NCBI GenBank assembly: GCA_030248135.1
Contig: JASANC010003278.1
Location: 1-64,000 of the forward strand
Reading direction: 5' to 3'
Origin: Theristus sp. LFF4_11
Taxonomy: Eukaryota; Nematoda; Chromadorea; Monhysterida; Xyalidae
Length of the DNA: 64,000 nucleotides
Position numbers and translations under genes: made by a program. Positions 49,757 through 61,157 of this stretch are shown here, piece after piece (positions within the stretch are counted from its first letter, which is position 1; every line of letters begins with the position of its first letter). The notes below the pieces were generated by a model, which made no database searches, was not told the DNA's origin, and was given only the letters and a program-made list of their open reading frames with translations.

Positions 49757-49862
49757 GAGCCAGCAGCCAATCAGCGCCTCGCACGTTTTACGCGTTTGGC
49801 CACATGTCCCGCCATAAAACGGAATCGTTGCCAATGAAGCGACCATACTCATTTTTATAGCT
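49757..49862 (+). promoter_or_regulatory. Candidate promoter of copy 3
   Basis: CCAATCAGCGCCTCGCACG, then TCCCGCCATAAAACGGAATC, then CATTTTTATAGC, in the same order as upstream of copy 2. See that entry for the limits of the evidence. Confidence 0.45.
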
Positions 49863-50007
49863 TATACTAATCTAACGCTGCAACCCGAAACAAAACATTT
49901 TGTTCAGTAAAACTAAAACTGCTCATAGTGGTCATCATCTTCGCTTGAAGTTGAAGGTGAAAACATAAACGAACATCACAGAATTCGGTTTTTCAAAACG
50001 ATATCCA

Positions 50008-51889
50008 ATGGCCACTGCGCCGACTTCTATGGACGCTGGCTATGAAAAGCTACCGTCGGCAGTGAGTGCATCATGTTGCTTGGATTTTTTTGTTTTGGCT
50101 GTGGCTCTTTTTCGAACAGTTTTAACAAAGCGAAATTAGGAAACTTGATATCGAGGTTTGTTCTGATTTGTAAATATTTGCAGGTATCGACATCGAAAAA
50201 AAGGAAATCCAGTGCCAAACCCAAAGCATCAAAAACCAAAACATCAAACACGATTCCTGCTAGTGCTACCCAATCGCCCGTCAGCCTTTCACCGGTGCCA
50301 ACTCAACATTCCATGACGACCGAAATTGACAATCAAACCGACAAACTGTCAGAGACCATGCGGGTAAAAAACCGTGTGATCGTCAATTACACGAAATTGA
50401 ATTTAAAAACATGCAGCTGGTTGGCTGCAACGTACATGACTCCGCCTATTTCCGGTATAAAACGCCGCCTATTTTCTTTTCTGGTCTGGTCCCTTTTATC
50501 TGAATTCTGGTGTTCTATGCGTTGCCTTATCCGTCACAGCTGATGGAGATGTTGCTTTGAATATGGCCTGTTTTTTTAAACGTGTCCCACTGAAATGACG
50601 TCATGTGCCACAAAACATGCGCTTGTCGTTCACAGCAAACCAGACAATCCGTTTAGCCGATTTCTTCCCGTAAACAAATGGTGAATGTCGAACCAGTCAC
50701 ACCAAACTGAAATTTTAGTGCCTGTACTTTGACAAACGGGCGTTTTTAAATAAAATGACGTCACGTTAGTCCGGACACGTTTGAATAAATCCACAATACT
50801 AAATAATGATAAAAAGCATGAGACAACTTGCAGGAGAAACAGAAAGAAATCATTGAGCGAAAAGTAAAACGACGTCACCACCGCCCGAGCGTGATGTCGA
50901 GCATCGCCAGCAGTGTATGCGGGGAAGGGGGTAGCGGGTGGGGACTGTAAAATCATTTGAATTGTTCAAAGTTCTCGTTCCAATGATCTCATATTTTGAA
51001 CTGGGTCAGTTCAATTTTTTTTAAAAACCCTCCTTGGAAGGCAGGTTGATCCATTCAAAGAACAGAAAACAGATCTGCAATGGTTTTTTAGTGAGTTTGT
51101 TGGGCTATTCGATGTGAAACTTAACCTCCGGTCGTTCACCCATCAGCTGCAAAAGTTTGACCGAATTTGCAGATGGTTCGCACGTTTCGTAAGACCCGAC
51201 CACGACGTCGCCATCACAATCATAAGCAAATACAAAAGACGGAAAAACAGAAGCGGCGACGCAACGCGTGCGGTGTGATTATTTTTTCAGGAGGTATTTT
51301 TTTAGTTTTCCAAAAATTCTCATGTCTTAGCGGTTTTTTTTGCTGCAAAGTAATCCGGTAAATGTTGAATGGCAGCCAATTAATCTTCGGGTTTCCGAAA
51401 TCGGGTGTGGTGTGCTTCAAATAAAATTAATGAAATTCCTACAATTTTTGGGAAAATTACCAAGAAGACAAGGTATACATGACGTCATTTCTGCCTGCTA
51501 GGTTCTAAAAAACGAATAACAATATTAACAATATCTCGCCCCCAGTCTTGATGTTCGTGGCGATCATTGGTCTCATGGCCGTGTTGCTGTTGTACTTTGA
51601 CGTGTTCAATTTGAAACTGTTCGAGGGGGGTCGCGAGACGACGACGATGCCGACGCCGCCAGACATCGAATCGGCAACGAACGCCACAACAATGATGCCG
51701 ACGAGAAATACAAGAGAGAGAATGGTTGAATATAAACATCACTCTGAGGGAAAGACAGCTATTCGCAGTGATTTGAAACCAATCGAGTCGTCTGTAGTTC
51801 GCAGGCCAGCAACGAAGACGATGATGACAATCATGGCTCTGAAGGCTACCAACAACTCGAATACTGGAACCGGTTGGGGGGGGGCGTAA
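50008..51889 (+). CDS. Tandem membrane protein family, copy 3
   Basis: Exons 50008-50061 (MATAPTSMDAGYEKLPSA), 50184-50363 (VSTSKKRKSSAKPKASKTK, ending DNQTDKLSETMR), 50834-50914 (EKQKEIIERKVKRRHHRPS, VMSSIASS), 51173-51293 (MVRTFRKTRPRRRHHNHKQ, ending NACGVIIFSG) and 51546-51889 (VLMFVAIIGLMAVLLLYFD, VFNLKLFEGG, then a Thr/Met-rich tail). All phases agree, giving 259 residues. Each exon matches copy 2 in position and character, except that the fourth exon of copy 2 has no separate counterpart. A basic His/Arg cluster lies just before the membrane span, suggesting a cytoplasmic N-terminus. No known domain. It is the cleanest member of the family, with no lesions. Confidence 0.7.
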
Positions 51890-53023
51890 AGCAGAAAACT
51901 CAATCCCTGTTCACATAATGTTGTTCAAGTACTTGTCTGCGGAATACTTGCTGCATTGTGCTGTGAGCTGTTGCATGGAAAAACAAACACACCGGCAAAC
52001 TTATATACAAAACGCAAGTGTCGTTGTTATGTGCTTTTTGTGTGTTATCTGTGCAGCATCGCTGCAGTGGTGGTAATTTTACTTGGACGTTACAGATTTA
52101 TGAAATACTAAATCATCACAGTTCCAAAAACTTTTGCAGAAAACCACAACGATGAGCGATACAATCGGCTACCTAATACAACGACTACAAAACATCGCTG
52201 ACGCAAGAAAAAAAGTGTTACTATAACTAAAACCAGAGCAAAACATAAATAATTTAACCTCAACGACTGATATATATTCTTCTCGTTTTCGATTGGGATT
52301 ACTATTATCTTTATGTGCGAGGGAGGCTGTACTGTTGAATGTTGAACGCGAGTAATGTTGAATTGTGTGTGGAAAGGCGCACAGCTGAAATACGAACTAA
52401 AATATGGTATGGTAGCCCGTCCGAACTAAAATAATTTTATTTTGTGAAAAAGATGGTGATTAGCTTGATTTTTTATTTGCAAAAATATGCCGTCAGTTTA
52501 CCTTCAGTTTTGATGATTTCAAATTGCCGCGCAGCCTTGTAATATTTTTACTATCTGTGCTGTGAAGGCATATTGCGACTACGTTCAACAAGGAAGAAAA
52601 TATCTACGTTACACATACAAGACACGACACAACAGACAACTAATTTTCAAAACTTCAATGATGAAAACTGTTTCTGATTATTTTGTTCTGTCTCGATCAA
52701 TAAAAATGATTACAAACCATTGCTGAACGATTGAAATCCAGTGACACACCTTGACTGAAAAACCACGTCAGAAAAATTATACAGAAAGAACATTGAAATT
52801 CAACTGTACACGAACTGCTGAAATCAACAAAATTTTAATCCAAAATTTTGCCTCCTAAAATCGAAATTCAACAGCATACGAACTGACGAAGACAATTTTT
52901 TTGTCTAAAACTATGCCCCCTGATGCGATATCGGAAACGAGCCAGTTAACTGTTCTGTTCAAGAATAAAATCTGAACTTGACTTGCAAAAAAGTTGTTTG
53001 ATCTCGTACTGTTTTATTCCAGC
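51890..53023. other. Non-coding interval
   Basis: AT-rich, with no splice-supported exon. Near 52820-52960 the words GAAATTCAACTGTACACGAA and GAAATTCAACAGCATACGAA recur, a weak local duplication. Confidence 0.4.
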
Positions 53024-53527
53024 CTGATTCTATTCCACGCTCGATTCATCACAGACCATCCGGAATTGTTTCGATTCCCTGAAAAGCAAATCAAAGAATC
53101 CTTCAATGCCTACAGAACAAGTTTTCTGCAGACAAACACAAAAGCCATCAATTTCAAAAGAATCAAAACGTCCAATTTGAAAACCAGTTCTGGTGGTGCA
53201 AGAGTGAAAGCGACGGTTAATGTTACGTGGAACTACAACGGCGAAAACCAAACGGCGGTGACAAACAAACTTGACGAAATCAGAACGCCGAATCCGAAAA
53301 CAAAGCGACAAAAAACTTTGACACAACACGGACCTGTATGGCGTACATGTTGCCCGTTTGACGTTCATCGCGCTTGAGCAGCTGACGAAGAAACAGATCG
53401 ACACCGCTGTTTCGTTTGTGGTGCTGAAAAACACCAAAACTCACTTTTCAGAACAAAAACAATGCCCAATCACGAGTGGAAAAAACAAACGAAATAAAAC
53501 CAACCCGGCCAACGTCGACATAATTTA
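53024..53527 (+). pseudogene. Unrecognised exon with frameshift
   Basis: After a good acceptor (TTTTATTCCAG) a reading frame gives ILFHARFITDHPELFRFPEK, FNAYRTSFLQTNTKAINFK and VKATVNVTWNYNGENQTAV. At about 53334 the frame is lost, but the next frame continues with LYGVHVARLTFIALEQLTKK and VVLKNTKTHF up to TAA at 53525. Both halves have protein-like composition and there is no room for an intron, so a frameshift or sequencing error is likely. No upstream exon or family could be assigned. It could equally be the last exon of a gene whose 5' part I missed. Confidence 0.35.
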
Positions 53528-53569
53528 ACCACACACCCCAGTAATACGCTTGACTCGTGCAGACGTACG

Positions 53570-54347
53570 TCAGAAAAAATGATGGCAGCGCGCCCCACCA
53601 CATTTTTTCCTGAGAATCCGGAGTTCCGTCCGGTTATTAGTTCGCTTGAAATTCAAAACGGAACCAGTTTTATTTTTTTTTATTTTTATTTGTACGCGCG
53701 CCGGTTCCGGAAACCCGAAGGTACCAAACTCCGGCGGAGACAAGTGCAGAATATGGATCGATCGACCTCGCTCCAACCAACGACGTCGCCACGACGGCCA
53801 CGTAGTAGTAGTACTCACGTCACGTCAGCTAGTTTTGAAAAAAAACGTGGGTTGGTTTAAGTGGTTAGACGACGACGGACAAACGTAAAACAATTTTGCC
53901 AAAATTTGAGGAGAGGGGAGGGTGTTTTTCAGCTTCTAGGAGGGGGTTTCGATCCAGTCACGAGTACGACTCGACTCGCACTCGACCCCCCCCCCCCCTG
54001 TCCTGACTCCTGAGTTCTCTTCAGTCAGACATAATTCAGAAAGCGCGTCGCAAAAACGTCAAATAAAAAAAATGAAAAAAAAACTAAAAAATCATTCAGC
54101 TCAAAAAGAGTATATAGGGCACCGATGTAAAGGTTTGTCATGTCTTTTCGGTGCAGTGTTTAGCGCGTACGGCTTCATGTTTAAAAGTCGTTCGTTCGAG
54201 CTCAGGCCTCAGCAGAAAGCGAATGCCAGAATCAAACCAGCTGATTGATTGATTAGCATATTGATATCACAGCAAAAGAAATGAAAAACCGCTCCAACCA
54301 TACTTAAAAGCGTGACATTTTTCATTTTCATTCATTTCATGGACTGA
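53570..54347. other. Non-coding with C/G runs and a tRNA-like segment
   Basis: A G-rich/C-rich stretch lies at 53915-54000. At about 54149-54215 GTGCAGTGTTTAGCGCG, then TCGTTCGTTCGAGCTCAGG, resembles tRNA A- and B-box spacing (a SINE or tRNA relic). No exon was found. Confidence 0.35.
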
Positions 54348-57300
54348 ATGCGTTCACCTCGTCGTCTCGCCGTGGCCGCGTTCCGCCCTCACTCACTGAT
54401 CAACGTTGTGCGGGTGTTGCCGTTGATTGTGTCGGCGCGTTGCATGATGGCTTGGCGATCGCACGGCACCTCCAACGAGCACATGGTCGATCTGCTCAGG
54501 CGTAGGTCGCGTGTTTTTTTTGTAAGGGTTGTCAAACAAACAAAAAAACTTTGTTTTTCCAAAAAAACAACAATAACGATTTTTACAATCCAAGTTTTTG
54601 TTTGGTTTTTTTGTTATTTTCACTGACAGCAAAAAAACTTCCCCATTGTTGGTTTATCCGGGGCTAGTACAATGATATCCAAGGAGTTTTGACGTTTGAC
54701 CGTTTGACTGACCGCTGATTGATCTTATTGGATCGTATCGTTGGTTTTTTTCCTGGGAGTTCAAGCGTACACGGCTGTTTCAACTTTTGGTAAATTTAAT
54801 GTAGTTTTTACGTGCCGATTCTGGACGAGATCAAACATTCAGCTGAACTGTTGACAATTTGGTCACTCCGATATCAGATCAGTTCACAAAACTGCGAATC
54901 AAACAAAAACGTTTGTCAAACACATGTAAAAGCAGCATAACACCCCGAACGAAAAAAACACTTTCGACTTGTTGAATGTCAAGCCCATCTTTTTTGCAGA
55001 GAACGGCGTTTTCAAGTCGGACCGTGTCGCTGAGGCGATGAAGAAGGTGGATCGTGCCAATTACTCGCCGTCGAATCCGTACTACGACAGTCCACAGAGC
55101 ATCAGTTACGGCGCCACAATCAGTGCGCCGCATATGGTGAGGGGGGGGGTGACCTGGGGCTACTTTTGTGACAGCTCAATGGTCCAACCAATAGTGCTAC
55201 ACCACGGAAACCCTGAATGAAAAAAATTGAAACATCATAGTTTCGTTTTTCGACATAAATTGATTCACCAATGTCTGTTTTTCAAAGTCGTGGTGAGAAG
55301 AAACTGAAATTTGTTGATTCATGAATTTATTTTGGCGGTCAGTGGTTTAGCACTATTGGACTGCTTAAGGCCAATTTTGTAAAAGCATGAAGTTCGGCAG
55401 TGCGCAGTCCTTCGCAGTCCTTGAAGGTTTTTTTGGCACTGTCATCTTTTTCAGCAAAGTACCGCTCAAAAGAATAACAAACGGGATCGAGTTGTAAGGA
55501 CGACATATTTCACTGCAAATGGTGCATTTGTTTTCTATCAAACCTGATCCCCAAACTTCTGTAATTTCAATTTGCATTTCATTTCGTGTGCTCTGTATTT
55601 TGCGATAAAAGTCTGCCAGGTTTATATTTGAAGAAACATTCTGTGCACAATGTTTTCGCTTCTTCTTCAGCACGGTGCTTCGCTTGAGCTGCTGAAAGAT
55701 CAACTGGTTGAGGGCAATCGAGCGCTGGACGTTGGCTCTGGCTCGGGTTATTTGACTGCCTGTATGGCTTATATGGTCAGTGAAATTTGGTTTTACTTCA
55801 CGCGACAGTTCTTTTTGTGGATGTAGTCTGACGGGCGGAATAGGTTCTGGTTTGCGGAATGGCCTTTATGTTTTTCTTGTTTTTTTAGTTATTGTCGTAC
55901 TGTTGCTTTTATTTTCTCCAAATTTGCAGTCGCACTCTAAATTACAGGCTATCTCTAATCACTAGGTGGTTAGTTGGTGATCACGTGATGCATGCTTTCT
56001 GTGTAAACAAGACTGTGGGGACACAGTCTGTCGTGTACAAAAAGCATGCATTACGTGGTCACCAACCGACCGGCTATAATTGCCTACAATTTGGCGTTCC
56101 ATCGTGCTTTGTTTAATTTTTTTTATTTCTCGTCAGAATGTTGTTGCATAGGTGCATAGGGTTGGCATGGGAAATGAAACGGCTGTGAAACGGAAACAGA
56201 ACATAACCTTTTTTCCGGAACAGAACCTTTTTTCCGGCAATATAAATATCAGGTTTTTCACCATCCCAATCAGTGCACCGTTCTTTTCAGCTCGGCGATC
56301 GAGGCAAAGCGGTTGGCATTGAGCATATTCAAGAGTTGGTTGACAAATCCATTACGAACGTTCGGAAAGGTACAGTGGCGATGAAATGCGGACACTTGTT
56401 CTCGTAGGCAGTGTACCGTTTTTTCTGCAGTAGCTGAAAAGCACGAGGGCATGAGGCATTCATGAAGCTGTATTCTATTCAGTCAGTGACGTGTAGCTGT
56501 GTTGCAACATCGCTGTGCGTCACGGCGTACTGGTTCATGAATGCCGCCATTGTGTAACCGTGAGGGAGTCAGTTCTTCAAATGGGAATGACTGAAAATTT
56601 GTGAGATGAAACACCGCGAGATGCGGAATCGTTCCGTGGTACACCGCTCCCTCGTACGCGTCTCTGCTCTGCAGTATTTTCGTTCTTCCACGCTGTTAAA
56701 GCAAACAACTTCCTTTTTTGTTGTTCATTTGTTGTTCACGCATAGGTATGGTCCAACTCTAAATTATCGGCATTCAGCTGATTGGCTGGTGATCACGTGA
56801 TGCGTGCGTTCTGTGCAGGCATTACTGTTGAGGGCGGCGTCTGTTTTGCACAAATCATACATGAGCATGTTCTCCAACCAATCAGCTGATTGCATATAAA
56901 TCAGAGTTCGACTGTGTCAAGGAGACCATTTTTGTACTTTTGCTAAGGTGAATTTGTTCCTCCCCATATCGTCCCGCCGATTTGGAAAGTTCAGGAAAAA
57001 AACATGCGTGTTACAGCGAACGGTGAACTGTTGGACTCGGGACGACTGGTGTTGGTGGCCGGCGACGGCCGCCAGGGTTACCCGCAGCACTCTCCCTACC
57101 ACGCCATACACGTTGGTGCCGCCGCGCCCAGCATCCCCGATGCGGTCCGTTTTTCAGTTTCAGTTTTTCATTCCGCTTTTTTGAATTAAAAATTTCCCCT
57201 TTATTTTGGTCGGTCCCTCTGAATGCCGATTCCAATGTCAATGAAAGGACAACAATCGTTTTGTTTGTTTGAGAAAAACGCAAAATCACTTTATTTCCGT

Positions 57301-58506
57301 CCGATATGATCCGTGGTCAATCGAGAAAGAAATTAGATTTCTTTGAAGAAATGCATTTTTTTCTGAACGTTCATTTCAGCCGATGGAATAACTAGCACTT
57401 TAGTCATATTGCATCTGCTTCTCAGCAGCAATCTGATTGGCTGTAGAGATGTCAAGAAAAAAAAAATTTCTATTTTTTTTTTCAAAAATTTTTTTTTAAA
57501 TTTTTTTTTTAAATGAAAGTTGTTCAGAATTTTTCAGGGAGTCCGAATATCACCATCTGAGGAGCCACCGACTTACCATATGACCCCCACTCATATGGGA
57601 GGAGGGTGAAAATTTCAGACTTGGTTTCGGCGACCCCATTTTCCCACCGACGACATCACGTCTCGTGTTTTGCCTCTCAATTCACCTCAAATAACATGGA
57701 AACAAGTTCCACAACAAACCGGTGTGATCATGCTGACGACACGAGGCGAAACAGCAACGAGCAACCAACGAAGTTACGCTTGCAGTGGCAGACAGTGCAA
57801 TTTCCACCTTTCGAGATCCTGAAAAACGATGCGTAAATGTGAGTTCTCTGCTTCTATCTCACCTTAGCGACATCGGAATTTGTTGAACTAGCCTTTGCGA
57901 CGCTCAAGTACTTCAATGGGCGAGTCGATCATCACTCACCAAGGCTGAAAACAGTCGATAAATCAATCCAGAATACCACCTGCAGCGTTGAAGACTAAGT
58001 GACAAGGTAAAGTCAAAGAAAATTTTTGTTGAACTTTCGAAAAATTATGCCAAAAACGGCATTTTCAGGGCACATTAAAGAAAAAATTTCAAAAATTTTT
58101 AATAAAAAAAATAAAAAAAATGCTCATTTTTTTACTTTTTTTTAAAAAAAAATTTAAAAAAAAATTTTTTTTTGACCCTTACATCTCTAATTGGCTGGCG
58201 CTATCAACGGTCACTCCGATGCAGCCAACCACCAAACAAACAAAAAAAAATATTTTTCTCACGCAAGTTGTACTTTTTTCGAATCTTCCATTTCAGCTCA
58301 TCGAGCAACTGGCGCCTGGTGGTCGTATGGTGATCCCAGTGGGGCCGGAGGGAGGCAATCAAAATTTCATTCAAGTCGACAAAGACGAGAATGGGGCGGT
58401 GACGAAACAGAATCTGATGGGCGTCATTTATGTGCCGTTGACTGATCGCGATCACCAGCTCAGGGGGCGGAGGTTAGGGGGAAGGGTGCTTGAGGTTGTT
58501 TGGTGA
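54348..58506 (+). CDS. pcm-1: Protein-L-isoaspartate O-methyltransferase
   Basis: The enzyme uses S-adenosylmethionine to methylate isoaspartyl residues in aged proteins, starting their repair; cytosolic in most animals. Exons: 54444-54501 ([19 protein letters not shown]), 55000-55136 ([36 protein letters not shown]), 55671-55775 ([20 protein letters not shown]-binding motif I), 56291-56369 ([13 protein letters not shown]), 57017-57144 ([24 protein letters not shown]) and 58297-58506 ([32 protein letters not shown]): 238 residues, all phases correct, near the usual 227. The same first exon is open upstream to 54348, which would add 32 residues ([31 protein letters not shown]), an Arg-rich amphipathic head. 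The final residues after HQLRG differ from the family's usual end, so an extra small 3' exon is possible. Introns 3 and 4 hold CAGTC-type elements. Confidence 0.95.
55927..56101. mobile_element. Diverged CAGTC-family element in a PCMT intron
   Basis: CAGTCGCACTCTAAATTACA at the left, with GATCACGTGATGCATGCTTT and the mirrored AAAGCATGCATTACGTGGTC inside, then GGCTATAATTGCC. The right terminus is eroded and no TA pair is evident. Confidence 0.55.
56453..56545. repeat. CATTCATGAA foldback in a PCMT intron
   Basis: GGCATTCATGAAGCTGTATT at the left and GTACTGGTTCATGAATGCC at the right are inverted, with a central stem around CAGTGACGTG/CGTCACGGCG. Confidence 0.6.
56749..56914. mobile_element. 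CAGTCGAACTC-family MITE in a PCMT intron
   Basis: TGGTCCAACTCTAAATTATC at the left and AATCAGAGTTCGACTG at the right, with CATTCAGCTGATTGGCTGG and its inverse, and ATCACGTGATGCGTGC inside. 166 bases; TA on the left, TG on the right. Confidence 0.7.
57437..58190. mobile_element. A/T-tract element with AGAGATGT ends in a PCMT intron
   Basis: AGAGATGTCAAG followed by long A and T tracts at the left; the right end is T tracts, then GACCCTTACATCTCT. AT[TA]GGCTG words lie beside both ends. It fills most of the intron before the last PCMT exon. The internal short reading frame (FQHP-poor, [12 protein letters not shown]) is not convincing as a gene. Confidence 0.45.
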
Positions 58507-61157
58507 ATGGGATGCTTATTGGCACGGGTATTGCCTTGTTTCAGGGGGCATTGAATACTACGCAGAGACTGAAGGCGCATTCATGAAGCAGTATTTAGTG
58601 CCGCGTACCTGTTTGAAACATAGCTACGCGGTCACTAAGTACTGCTTCATGAAGGCCTTTTAAAATCAGACTGTACGAAGCCGCGGTGTGAATACCGTGA
58701 AAAAACGCGCGGGGGCAAGATAGTTTGCGGATCCACCTCATAGTGCGGCATCGCAGTGAACCTGGCAACTGCAGGAAACCACCGTATCGGTCGGGACTCG
58801 ACGCGATCACGGGCAGAAAATTTTCAGAAAGTCAAAAAAGTTTATGAACGGGGAAGTGAAGAAACACAACGTTCCCTGACTATCAGGCTCCTGTGCAATA
58901 AGACTAAATACGGTGGAGATTATATTTTGTGCCCAAAGATGTTTTGATTGAAATTCAATTTTGGAAAACTGCATCAAATCTCAAGGAATCACCGGTTTTA
59001 GATTGCGTGGTTCCTCTCCATTGTGCCGTGTCATGTGATGGACAGACACGCGCGTTTTTTTTGTCACCACTGTGGTGCCTGCTGCGGCGGAACGCAAAAG
59101 AGTGGACGAAGTAAAGTTCTTGTCTGAAGACTGGACGCTTTGTGATGACATGAGTGGTTTTTGTGATGTGTAGCATAGTCAGATGACACAATCAGAAACA
59201 CGTAGGTGCTACGCCTATACTCTCATGTGTGTTTGTGCAACGTGACCAAAAACACTGCCAGGTGTTTCGACAAGAACTTTACAATACGAAATGGGCGGTG
59301 GAATTCATTGGGAAGCAAGCGCATTAGAATGTCCTTCACAGCTGTGAAATAGACGGCGCAAACTGGTTTTTGAGTAGTGTTCGTCAGCATGAAATTGAAT
59401 TTTTTGGGACACTGAAATTTGAATTCTAAGTGTGTGAAACAAGTCTGCATAGATATCTGACGGTCTTGCGCTCCCCATTCCACCGTCTATTTCGTCGTTT
59501 GGGAGGCATCTTTTGCGTTTCGTAAATTAACATTGTTCTTAATTGTGACAAAATTTCAATTTTGTACATTACGGCACAGCATGGTGATTGGCAGCATTTG
59601 CACAAGAGACCAATCAGCACTGTTCAAAAAAATCAAAAAACTGCAGCCAATCAACTTTTATTTTGTGATCAGTCAAACCAACTCCAGTTCATAATTCAGA
59701 GTAAATTATCTTTTAGATTATAGGGAGCTGTGAAGAGCCACCATGGTCACCTGTGTTCGTCAAATCAATAAATTCTGATGATTTTGTATTGTCATTGTAT
59801 GCTTTCGACAATTTTGGTATTTTATTCTGATTACGGGCAGTGTTATTTGTTATCGGTCGGTTACATAGTTCTTTTTGATTGTACAAGCGAACGTTTTTTG
59901 TATTCTGTGAGTCCACATTGTGGAACTAAACTAACGTACTGGAAAAATCGTACCCTCTGGCATTTATACTGTTTATCTTCCCTGAAGAGTGTTTGTTTTA
60001 CGAATTGAAGCTTTTTTCTTCCGATGCTTCTGCCGATACTTCGTGTTTTTTGGGTAAAAGTTGTGAAACATACACAAATTGTGACAGTTCTTGTTTTGAG
60101 CAACATGAAGACACCGTTTCAATTTCTATTTGGCTAGTCGGGATTGGTTTTCTTCAACTGTGGAGTGTGATTGAAATTTTCCCAATCGGTATTTTTATCG
60201 TCTCCAGAAAGACAATGTGTTTTGGAAGACGATATGATACAACCATCATTTAGTTTAGCGAGTTTAGTTCTGCAATCGATTTTAACAAAATGAGTGATGT
60301 TCAAAGTTCAAATACCTTTCCGACAATTTTTTGTACATTTTGCCAAGCCAAAAGTGTTTTTGTGACGCAGGATTTGTATTGCGTGCTTTTGTGGTTCCTC
60401 ATAATAACAGTGTTCCCGATGTGATTGGCAGTTTTAGTGAATAAGGCTTTGAAGTTCTGAACTTGAAAAATAATTGTGAACTTACAAGAAAATTTGGGTT
60501 TCCGGAACCGGCGCGCGTATAATTAAATTAAATTAAAAAAAACAGAATTTATTTATAATTTATTATCATTGTGTGCTGCTTCAGCCCAGTTTTTTCGTTT
60601 TTTATTGGTTATGCAGTTTTTTATTGTATTTATGTTCAGGTGTCAATTGAATAAATCTGAAAAAAGAAAAAATGAATTGTGTTGATGCGGTTTTCGTTTT
60701 GTTTTTTCATATCACAGTTAAATTCTCTGTGGCACCAGCAAAAATTACTGTATTTGCTTTTTTTAAAGCCTCAAATGCAACCACGTTCATTTTGTGGTGC
60801 AACTCACTCGACCTCTGAGTACGATTTTTGGTGTGGAACAAAAGAAAACTTACTTTTTTGCATGCGAGTCAGAAGATCAAAACAAACAATATCCGTCAAG
60901 TAATTGCCAATTATGACAAATTTTTGAAAACCTGTTAGTCATTTTTGGAAGCTCTCATACACTCCGTACTCTGTTTGTCTTAGTAACGCCGTTCACTGGG
61001 GCGTGTCTAATTTATTGCCGCTTTTGTTTATTTTGAGCACATGATTGTTTGAATGCTTGACATTTTTTCGGAAAAGATTTTCTTAGTCGAACTTCCAGAT
61101 TCTTTTGCTGCTGATCACGATTTTCAGAAAACAAAAGCTACATTAAAACAACTTCAC
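58507..61157. other. Intergenic with a weak exon candidate
   Basis: Between PCMT and the lectin gene. At 59993-60253 (+) a frame reads GKSCETYTNCDSSCFEQHE then a hydrophobic stretch (ISIWLVGIGFLQLWSVIEIF), which could be a terminal exon of a small membrane protein but has no joinable partner. A CATTCATGAA foldback lies at 58570-58662. Otherwise AT-rich. Confidence 0.3.
58570..58662. repeat. CATTCATGAA foldback downstream of PCMT
   Basis: AAGGCGCATTCATGAAGCAG, TATTTAGTGCCGCGTA and the inverse TACGCGGTCACTAAGTA, CTGCTTCATGAAGGCCTTTT. Both arms are about 38 bases with a loop of about 15. Confidence 0.7.
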
